Assembly (NCBI GenBank): GCA_051859825.1
Contig: JBHYFA010000024.1
Coordinates: 1 to 32,606 of the forward strand
Direction of reading: 5' to 3'
DNA: 32,606 nucleotides
Source: CSBr16-58 sp051859825
GTDB lineage: Bacteria > Bacteroidota > Bacteroidia > Flavobacteriales > Schleiferiaceae
The notes under the pieces were generated by a model that worked only from the letters and a program-made list of their open reading frames with translations, was not told the DNA's origin and did no database searches. The first letter of the stretch is position 1. Each line of letters opens with the position of its first letter. Shown here in pieces: positions 6,135 to 12,106 of this stretch. Position numbers and translations under genes: made by a program.

Positions 6135-7741
6135 TTTGAAAATCCATAAGCCAGCAAGGCTATGATTAAGAAGTGGGGGAAGTACGACCTCGGTGTTCCA
6201 CTCGCATTTACCAAAGTGAAAACTCTTTCGGTACGAACACGCTTCAAGATTGAGTCCTGAAATTTATCGTAGCTCATCCACACAAAAACGGGCTTGCCCA
6301 ATACGTGGTCTTCGGGCACAAAACCCCAAAAACGGCTATCCTCGCTATTGTGGCGGTTGTCACCCATTGCCCAGTAGTAATTATACTTGAAGGTGTAGGT
6401 ATTGGTTTTTTCTCCGTTGATAATGAACGAGTTTGATTCTTTGTCGAATTCAAGTTCGTTGCCTTCATACACCTCAATTGCCCGACGGTAGATATAGTAA
6501 TTCTGAAGATTGAGTTCAACGCTTTCTCCTTTCGCCGGAATCCACACGGGACCGTAGTTGTCTCTCGTCCATTCAAAAGGTAATTTTCTACTGTGGTCAT
6601 CGGGATTGGGAAATACTCTTTCGCTTGGTGCGTGATATCTTCGAAGGTATTCAATGGCTAATTTAGGCAAAGTGTCAGCATAGTCTAAGGAATTGCTCAA
6701 AGCATTGAGTGGAACAATTTCTTCCACATTGCGAAGCTCTGCAAATGCGGGAAGCAAGTCTTCAGCAATGGTTATGAAGTATTCATTGGCCGTAATGCGC
6801 TCCACATCGCGAAAACTAAATCCAGAACGCATCTCGTCCACACTACCATAGTAAATATCGAAGCGGTCTTTGAGGATTTTTTTGTTAAAATCCTGGCCGT
6901 TAGTTCGTACATAATACTGAAACTGAAGGCGGGTATTTTGGTCGTACTCTGCCTCGCGGTTGTTAATGTAAAGCACTTGATCGCGGATTTCCAAGGAGTC
7001 GCCCGGAATCCCCACACAGCGCTTCACGTAGTTCATCCTCTTGTCGAGGGGAGCGTGCGTATCCATCGGGTAATTGAATACGAAGGGTTCGTTGCGCTTG
7101 ATGGATTGGAGTTTTGGCAAGCGCACGTAGGGGAGTTCAAACCAGCTCAAGTAACTCGGAACGCCTAACAACGGAATTCTATCGTGCATCAAGGGAATGG
7201 CTAGGGGAGTAGTGGGCATTCGCGTACCGTAATGCATTTTGCTCACAAAGAGAAAATCGCCAACCATCATCGATTTTTCCATGGAAGGGGTGGGAATCGT
7301 ATAGGCTTCAAAGGTGAAGAAGCGAATTACACTGGCTACAACCACCGCAAAAATCAGCGCGGGAATGGTCTCTCCTAAGCGCTTCTTGATGTCTACGCTA
7401 TCTTTTTCTTCTAACTTCAGAGACGAACTAAAGCTGAGATAACCCATGTAAAGTCCGAAAGTGATAATGGTAATAACGGTGTGATAGGTCTTTTTAAACC
7501 CAAATCTGTAAAGCAGTTCGTAGGCCGCAATTATGGCCATTACATTGTTGATTACCGGCACCAAAAACAGAGGCAGCCACCACACGGGACGTTGGATGAT
7601 TTTTAAAAGAATAACCGTTTTGTAAACGGGAATGGCAGCTTCCCACCATTTGTATCCGGCTGCAATGTAAAATTTTACAGTAAAGACAAAACTGATAATC
7701 TGTATAGCGAGGAAATAACCTGCAAAACCTTGTAAATCCAT
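6101..7741 (-). CDS. lepB: Signal peptidase I
   Basis: Removes signal peptides from Sec-exported proteins at the periplasmic face of the inner membrane. The protein is 546 residues, much longer than the ~320 of E. coli LepB. About four hydrophobic segments (near 8-28, 54-75, 86-105, 125-143) lead to the catalytic Ser153 in TIPTPSME. The general base Lys239 is in YVKRCVGIPGDSLEI, and the MGDNR box is at 458-462. Roughly 220 residues sit between the Lys and MGDNR boxes, a large insertion. A C-terminal hydrophobic segment (HFLIIALLAYGF) and a basic tail (KWRKRRK) suggest an extra membrane anchor. It lies between dapB and wbqC, 26 bp after dapB. Confidence 0.93.
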   Translation of the reverse strand: MDLQGFAGYFLAIQIISFVFTVKFYIAAGYKWWEAAIPVYKTVILLKIIQRPVWWLPLFLVPVINNVMAIIAAYELLYRFGFKKTYHTVITIITFGLYMGYLSFSSSLKLEEKDSVDIKKRLGETIPALIFAVVVASVIRFFTFEAYTIPTPSMEKSMMVGDFLFVSKMHYGTRMPTTPLAIPLMHDRIPLLGVPSYLSWFELPYVRLPKLQSIKRNEPFVFNYPMDTHAPLDKRMNYVKRCVGIPGDSLEIRDQVLYINNREAEYDQNTRLQFQYYVRTNGQDFNKKILKDRFDIYYGSVDEMRSGFSFRDVERITANEYFITIAEDLLPAFAELRNVEEIVPLNALSNSLDYADTLPKLAIEYLRRYHAPSERVFPNPDDHSRKLPFEWTRDNYGPVWIPAKGESVELNLQNYYIYRRAIEVYEGNELEFDKESNSFIINGEKTNTYTFKYNYYWAMGDNRHNSEDSRFWGFVPEDHVLGKPVFVWMSYDKFQDSILKRVRTERVFTLVNASGTPRSYFPHFLIIALLAYGFSKWRKRRKQTED

Positions 7742-7767
7742 TGGTAATCTATTTTTTTATGGTGCTG

Positions 7768-8478
7768 TTATGCAATATCTAGTAAGTCTTTCATGCCCCA
7801 AATACCGACTTTTCCCGGTAACCATTCGGCAGCGATAACCGCTCCGGTAGCGAAGCCCATGCGGCCAAAAGCCTCGTGTTCGATTTGAATTTTATCATAT
7901 TCGGACGTGTAGCGAATAATGTGTGTTCCGGGCACTTCACCTTCGCGGATATCCTCTATTGGCAAACTTCCCTTCTCGGCTTGTTTTCCCAAAATCCATT
8001 TTCTGTAGTCAGGGTGTTCATCGATGATTCCCTCAGCCAGACTAATGGCTGTTCCACTGGGGGCGTCTTTTTTATGAACGTGATGAATCTCCGTCATAGC
8101 GGCGGTATAGTCGTTGTGTTTGCTCATCATTTTAGCGAGCTGGCGATTGAGTTCAAAAAACAGGTTTACGCCAAGACTAAAATTGCTGGCATAGAAGAAG
8201 CTTCCGTGGAATTTATTTACTTCTCTACACACTTGATCCCAACGACTTAGCCAGCCGGTAGTGCCACTCACCACGGGAATTCCGGCTTCGGCACAGAGTA
8301 AAATATTATCTACCGCCGATTCGGGTTGGGTAAACTCAATAGCCACGTCTGCACGCTCAATATCTCTGGTTGTCATCAACATTTCGCTTGAAGCATAAAC
8401 GATGCTATGCCCCCTTTCCTTGGCAATGCCTTCAATGGTTTTACCCATTTTTCCGTATCCAATAATTGCGATGTTCAT
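7768..8478 (-). CDS. dapB: 4-hydroxy-tetrahydrodipicolinate reductase
   Basis: Catalyses the NAD(P)H-dependent reduction step of the diaminopimelate/lysine pathway, feeding peptidoglycan and lysine synthesis. At 236 residues it is a compact member of the family. It shows the nucleotide-binding GYGKMGK (7-13), EFTQPESAVDN, SGTTGWL, and the catalytic box EIHHVHKKDAPSGTA, which carries the active-site His and Lys. It starts with ATG 33 bp after the DUF5683 gene. No other dap gene is in the window, so its position reflects the conserved parAB-lepB cluster rather than a pathway operon. Confidence 0.95.
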   Translation of the reverse strand: MNIAIIGYGKMGKTIEGIAKERGHSIVYASSEMLMTTRDIERADVAIEFTQPESAVDNILLCAEAGIPVVSGTTGWLSRWDQVCREVNKFHGSFFYASNFSLGVNLFFELNRQLAKMMSKHNDYTAAMTEIHHVHKKDAPSGTAISLAEGIIDEHPDYRKWILGKQAEKGSLPIEDIREGEVPGTHIIRYTSEYDKIQIEHEAFGRMGFATGAVIAAEWLPGKVGIWGMKDLLDIA

Positions 8479-8511
8479 AATGCTGAATTAGTGTGTTTTG
8501 TGGAGGTGAAA

Positions 8512-9216
8512 TTACTGCAATTTTTGTGTTGCGAGTATTTGTCGCTTCTTTTTATTTCGATTATCGAGCGTCAATTTGGTTTGTACTCCTACACTTGAGG
8601 TGTTAAAATGGGTGGGGATTTGCACGCTAGGTCTCCATTCTAAAGTCAGATTATCGGAAATGTCGTAGGTGAAAAGGTGGGCATCTACGTAAGCATCAAC
8701 CAGTTGTACAGCGTAGGAGACCACGGCTAGGATAATCATCAAATCGCGCTGATTGAGTCTTTGATTGATGAGGGAAATGAGCTGACTTTCTGTATAAATT
8801 CCTTCAAATCGGTCGGGGACTTTATTGGAATTAGTATCAATTCGGGTGAGGAAGGCGTTCCAAAACTCGTTGTATTGCCGGTGATTTTCAATTGCAAAGA
8901 AAATGGTTGAACCCAATGCACCGTAAATAGGGATTACTTTCCAGTATTTACGGTTATACACTTGGCCGGCACCCGGTAAAGCCATTGATAAAAAAACGGC
9001 TTTTCTGGGCGAATGTGTTTTTTGCGGTTTAAGAATAATGGTGTCTTGACGCGCAACACTCCCCGCAGAATCAAGGGCAATGGTCTCCGTAGTATCAACT
9101 TGCGCTTGGATAGGGTTGAATGAGAAAATGATAACAATAATGGCCAGCTTGGGCCAAATGAATGATGAAGCCTTTGCGACAGATGCGGAGAAGGAGGTCA
9201 GTATAGGCCGGAACAC
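8512..9216 (-). CDS. DUF5683 domain protein, exported or membrane-anchored
   Basis: A 234-residue protein of unknown function found in Bacteroidota between parB and dapB. It has an N-terminal hydrophobic segment (WPKLAIIVIIFSFNPIQAQ), likely a signal peptide or anchor. The domain core begins at SPRKAVFLSMALPGAGQVYNRKYWKVIPIYGALG, whose PGAGQxYN...W motif is typical of the domain. Further hydrophobic stretches follow (IFFAIENHRQYN; DLMIILAVVSYAVQLVDAYVDAHLF), suggesting membrane association. The start is GTG, 2 bp after the parB stop; no ATG occurs earlier in frame. The family is recognised from motif and synteny only. Confidence 0.75.
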   Translation of the reverse strand: MFRPILTSFSASVAKASSFIWPKLAIIVIIFSFNPIQAQVDTTETIALDSAGSVARQDTIILKPQKTHSPRKAVFLSMALPGAGQVYNRKYWKVIPIYGALGSTIFFAIENHRQYNEFWNAFLTRIDTNSNKVPDRFEGIYTESQLISLINQRLNQRDLMIILAVVSYAVQLVDAYVDAHLFTYDISDNLTLEWRPSVQIPTHFNTSSVGVQTKLTLDNRNKKKRQILATQKLQ

Positions 9217-9218
9217 AC

Positions 9219-10106
9219 TTATTTATTGAGAATTTCTACTATTCTACTCAGGTCGTCGTCGCTGGTAAAGTTGATGGTAACCTTTCCTCTACCGTTGCTG
9301 CTGCGAGAAATATTTACCTTGCTGCCCAGGAAATTTTCGAGCTGACTCTGAAGTTTACGGTGGGCTTCCGGCAACTGTACTTTTTGTTTTGTCCGTGATT
9401 TTTCGGGCTTAGGATCTTTACCGGCACGCACTTTTTCTTCTACTTGACGAACCGAAAGGTCTTGGGCAATAATGTCTTTGTAAATATCGAGTTGTAAACC
9501 TTCATCTTCGAGATTTACTAGTGCGCGGGCGTGGCCCATTCCGAGCATCCGATCGCGGATTCCGGCTTGAATAATCGGAGGGAGCTTGAGTAAACGAAGG
9601 TAGTTGGTTACGGTACTTCTTTTTTTACCAATTCGCTCACTCATTTCCTCCTGCGTGAGATTACATTCGTCGATAAGTCGTTTGTAGCTAATTGCCATTT
9701 CGATGGCATCGAGGTCTTCGCGCTGAATGTTTTCCACAAGCGCCATTTCCAGCATGCCTTGGTCATCCGCCAGTCTAACGTAGGCGGGAACCTCCGATAG
9801 TCCGGCCATTTTTGATGCACGCCAGCGACGTTCGCCGGAAATGATTTGAAATTTGCCGCCCGAAGTTTTCCGAACGGTTATGGGTTGAATGATTCCCAAC
9901 TGATTGATGGAGGCTGCCAGTTCTTCCAGCTGCTCGCGAGCAAAGTGGATTCTTGGCTGGTAGGGGTTGGGTTCAATATCGTTGACATCAATCATGGAGG
10001 TGGCCGATATCACTTCACGTCCGCCCGGATCGTTGGCCGATTGGGTTTGTGGGTCTTTCAATAGTGCTGCTAAACCTTTTCCTAATGCTGCGCGCTTTTG
10101 AGCCAT
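9219..10106 (-). CDS. parB: Chromosome partitioning protein ParB
   Basis: The DNA-binding CTPase of the ParABS system, which loads at parS sites and spreads to organise the origin region for segregation. The 295-residue length is typical. It has a basic N-terminal tail (AQKRAALGKGLAALL) for ParA interaction, the EPNPYQPR motif, the GERRWRA CTP-binding box, the helix-turn-helix segment LTQEEMSERIGKKRSTVTNYLRLLKLP, and a C-terminal dimerisation region. It begins 31 bp after parA and is followed within 2 bp by the DUF5683 gene. No palindromic parS-like site (GTTTCACGTGAAAC) was noticed in the window. Confidence 0.96.
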   Translation of the reverse strand: MAQKRAALGKGLAALLKDPQTQSANDPGGREVISATSMIDVNDIEPNPYQPRIHFAREQLEELAASINQLGIIQPITVRKTSGGKFQIISGERRWRASKMAGLSEVPAYVRLADDQGMLEMALVENIQREDLDAIEMAISYKRLIDECNLTQEEMSERIGKKRSTVTNYLRLLKLPPIIQAGIRDRMLGMGHARALVNLEDEGLQLDIYKDIIAQDLSVRQVEEKVRAGKDPKPEKSRTKQKVQLPEAHRKLQSQLENFLGSKVNISRSSNGRGKVTINFTSDDDLSRIVEILNK

Positions 10107-10137
10107 GATTGTGTGTCGAATTTAGGTAAAATATGTA

Positions 10138-10923
10138 TTAAGCCTGAGCTTTTGCTTCTTGCTGATTTCTTTTCAGGAGTTCTTTAGCGAGTTTTAGGTA
10201 GTTCAATGCTCCCTTCGATGATGCGTCGTACATTACAATACTCTCGCCAAAACTAGGCGCCTCGCTTACCCGAACATTGCGGTGAATCATGGTGCTGAAA
10301 ACCATATCTCCAAAGTGTGTTCTCACTTCGTCAACAACTTGGTTGGAGAGCCGCAGCCGCTGATCGTACATGGTGAGCAGTAAACCCTCAATGTCTAAGT
10401 CGGGGTTGTGCAGGTTTTGAATACTGCGGATGGTATTGAGCAGTTTGCCTAATCCTTCGAGGGCAAAGTATTCACACTGAATGGGTACCAAAACGGAGTC
10501 GGCAGCAGTAAGCGCATTCACCGTAATCAACCCAAGCGAAGGGGCACAATCAATAATGATATAGTCGTAATCATCACGCAGCGATTGAATGGCTTTTTTC
10601 AGCATGTATTCCCTCTGATGCTTATCCACCAGTTCAATCTCAACCGCTACCAAGTCAACATGCGCCGCAATCACGTCAACATTGGGTGAGGTACTCTTGA
10701 GGATTACGTCTTGAGGTTTGCATTCGTGCTCGATTACTTGATAGGTTCCCTGCGTCACATTATCAGGGTCGATGCCTAAGTTTGAAGTGGCATTTGCCTG
10801 CGGATCAGCGTCAATAATTAGAACTTTTTTTTCTAATACCCCCAAGCTGGCAGCTAGGTTTACTGAGGTTGTAGTTTTTCCTACTCCCCCTTTTTGATTG
10901 GCAACCGCAATTATTTTACCCAT
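10138..10923 (-). CDS. parA: Chromosome partitioning ATPase ParA (Soj)
   Basis: A 261-residue MinD/ParA-family ATPase that drives segregation of ParB-bound origins over the nucleoid. The deviant Walker A motif KGGVGKTTTS begins at residue 11, with K11 as the signature lysine and K16 in the P-loop. The Walker A' region DADPQANAT and Walker B IIIDCAPSLGLIT follow. It is the first gene of a six-gene leftward operon, with a candidate promoter just upstream (10955-10981). The chromosomal type is indicated by its operon partners and the absence of plasmid replication genes. Confidence 0.96.
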   Translation of the reverse strand: MGKIIAVANQKGGVGKTTTSVNLAASLGVLEKKVLIIDADPQANATSNLGIDPDNVTQGTYQVIEHECKPQDVILKSTSPNVDVIAAHVDLVAVEIELVDKHQREYMLKKAIQSLRDDYDYIIIDCAPSLGLITVNALTAADSVLVPIQCEYFALEGLGKLLNTIRSIQNLHNPDLDIEGLLLTMYDQRLRLSNQVVDEVRTHFGDMVFSTMIHRNVRVSEAPSFGESIVMYDASSKGALNYLKLAKELLKRNQQEAKAQA

Positions 10924-10954
10924 TATAGTTTCTTCTATTGTTCCGACAAAAATA

Positions 10955-10981
10955 CAAATTTAGCAGGTTGAATTTTGGCAA
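10955..10981 (-). promoter_or_regulatory. Candidate promoter of the parA operon
   Basis: On the minus strand TAAATTTG (10962-10955) exactly matches the -7 box TAnnTTTG, and TTG (10981-10979) sits 16 bp upstream as a possible -33 box. This predicts a short leader of about 25 nt before the parA ATG. The spacer is slightly shorter than the usual 17-23. Confidence 0.5.
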
Positions 10982-11031
10982 TCGGAGTATTTTTTTCCAC
11001 ATGTTGAAATTCCATCTAAGTCGTTTGAATT

Positions 11032-11135
11032 GTTACACAAAGTTCTCAAAGGAGTCACAAAGTTTCACGAAGTTGAATACATTGCATTGCAAATCTTTGT
11101 GCAACTTTGTGGATTCTTCGTGTTCTTTGTGTAAC
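11032..11135. repeat. Palindromic repeat element with CACAAAG units (R4)
   Basis: GTTACACAAAG (11032-11042) and its exact inverse CTTTGTGTAAC (11125-11135) bound the element. The left half has degenerate repeats (CTCAAAG, TCACAAAG, TTCACGAAG) and the right half their complements (CTTTGTGCAACTTTGTG, CTTCGTG). Both ends match R3 at 4874-4966, including the following CAGCTATTTT / TAGCTGGTTTT. It lies upstream of the parA promoter in a 490-bp gene-free region. Confidence 0.7.
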
Positions 11136-11150
11136 AGCTATTTTCGCCTT

Positions 11151-11193
11151 CTAGTATTCCATAAAGTTAGCTTCTTTTTTCACTTTATGCTAG
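11151..11193. repeat. Unassigned hairpin in the parA-DUF3276 intergenic region
   Basis: CATAAAGT (11160-11167) pairs with ACTTTATG (11182-11189), and flanking CTAG (11151-11154) with CTAG (11190-11193), leaving a 5-nt bulge and a 14-nt T-rich loop. It has no run of T after the stem on either strand that would make it a clear terminator. Nothing else was recognised between R4 and the terminator at 11268. Confidence 0.35.
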
Positions 11194-11261
11194 TCTTGGA
11201 GTGATGATGGTTTAAAACGCTTGAAAATGCGAAAAAGCATTTATAACACAACAGCCCTTAC

Positions 11262-11297
11262 AAAAAAAATAGGTTTGATGGGTGTATCAAACCTATT
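11262..11297 (-). terminator. Intrinsic terminator of the DUF3276 gene
   Basis: A 12-bp perfect stem AATAGGTTTGAT (11268-11279) and ATCAAACCTATT (11286-11297) has a 6-nt loop. Read on the minus strand it is followed by eight T (11269-11262). It is ~118 bp downstream of the DUF3276 stop, so that mRNA has a long 3' untranslated region with a weak hairpin at 11357-11372. Confidence 0.85.
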
Positions 11298-11414
11298 GAT
11301 TCTTTGAAGCCATTCTCAGAAGGGCCTAACGAAAATAAGAAAGTCAAACTTTGCTGAGGAAGTAAGCTTCCTGACACAATAACTGTGATCGAACTTTAGA
11401 ATCCTCCGTTCACA

Positions 11415-11768
11415 TTAGATGTCCTCGAAGTTAACGTCCGTATAGGTGTTAACTTTAGTGTCTTCTTCTCTTACGTAGTTTGGATCGTGACGTTCGGAGA
11501 TCACTTCTTCACCTTTTTCGGCAATGATGAAATCGGTAGATTCCTTTAGCATTTCCATGAAGCCAGCAAAGTCTTCTTTGTAAAGGTAAATTTTGTGTTT
11601 TTTGAAATAGCTTTCCCCTCTTTCGTTGGTAAACTTTTTACTTTCGGTGATGGTCAGATAGTAATCGTCGGCACGGGTGGAACGAACATCGAAAAAGTAC
11701 GTTCTACGTCCGGCACGTAATACATTTGAATGAATCTCATCCTGGTCGTTGTGCTCAAAATCGCTCAT
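11415..11768 (-). CDS. DUF3276 / PUR-family nucleic-acid-binding protein
   Basis: A 117-residue acidic protein of the DUF3276 family, which has the PUR-alpha-like fold found in Bacteroidota and spirochaetes (Borrelia BpuR is a DNA/RNA-binding relative). Recognisable segments are RAGRRTYFFDVRSTRADDYYLTITESKK and YFKKHKIYLYKEDFAGFMEMLKESTDFII, the two beta-rich halves of one PUR repeat. The C-terminal tail (NYVREEDTKVNTYTDVNFEDI) is acidic and probably disordered. It is monocistronic with a near-perfect promoter upstream and a strong terminator downstream, suggesting high independent expression. Single-stranded nucleic-acid binding is inferred from family. Confidence 0.85.
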   Translation of the reverse strand: MSDFEHNDQDEIHSNVLRAGRRTYFFDVRSTRADDYYLTITESKKFTNERGESYFKKHKIYLYKEDFAGFMEMLKESTDFIIAEKGEEVISERHDPNYVREEDTKVNTYTDVNFEDI

Positions 11769-11848
11769 TGGTACAAAATTTCAAAATGGTTTGATGAAGT
11801 AAGTAGTCGTGAGATACATGTTTGGTATGCTTAATCTCAATCAAGTTG

Positions 11849-11879
11849 CAAATGTATCTCATATCGCCTTAACTACAAA
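11849..11879 (-). promoter_or_regulatory. Promoter of the DUF3276 gene (consensus match)
   Basis: On the minus strand TTTG (11879-11876, within TTTTTG) is separated by exactly 19 bp from TACATTTG (11856-11849). This fits the Bacteroidota consensus TTTG-N19-TAnnTTTG. It predicts a ~75-nt leader before the ATG. The -33 box coincides with the distal end of the hairpin at 11876-11942. Confidence 0.7.
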
Positions 11880-11942
11880 AAGTCCTTGTGAAATTAACGT
11901 TTATCAATTTTTCTATGAATAGTTAATTACAAGGGCTTTTTG
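11876..11942. terminator. Long hairpin downstream of clpB, probable bidirectional terminator
   Basis: CAAAAAGTCCTTGTGAAATTAAC segments at 11876-11898 and GTTAATTACAAGGGCTTTTTG segments at 11922-11942 are nearly perfect inverted complements, with one G-U pair, a small bulge and a 23-nt loop. The stem ends in A/T runs on both sides, so on the minus strand it closes with CTTTTTG. It is the first strong terminator-like structure met by transcripts leaving clpB. Confidence 0.65.
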
Positions 11943-11952
11943 CAATACTTAG

Positions 11953-12102
11953 TGTCTGTCTATAAAGTCCGATAGCTTCGTTATGCTCAATTGAAAATCC
12001 AGTCATCCCGACAAAGGCTTGTCGGGACTCCTTGATTTTCAATTATCGCAAGCCTCGCTCTCGAACTTTCTAGAGCAGCCACTTGCACTTTATGGACAGA
12101 CA
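11953..12102 (+). repeat. MITE-like inverted-repeat element, copy A
   Basis: A 150-bp element with 16-bp terminal inverted repeats matching at 15 of 16: TGTCTGTCTATAAAGT at 11953-11968 and ACTTTATGGACAGACA at 12087-12102. Inside, AATTGAAAATC (11989-11999) pairs with GATTTTCAATT (12034-12044), enclosing a 9-bp stem TCCCGACAA (12006-12014) / TTGTCGGGA (12019-12027). A further small hairpin is GCTCT...AGAGC. It has no coding capacity. Its right end lies 4 bp from the clpB stop. Related copies are at 22834, 32406 and 32555. Confidence 0.8.
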
Positions 12103-12106
12103 TTAT

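Noticed and set aside
11160..11189. Solo terminal repeat of the MITE-like family (CATAAAGT...ACTTTATG)
   Set aside because: It shares only 8 bp with the inner part of the terminal repeat and lacks the TGTCTGTC outer part.
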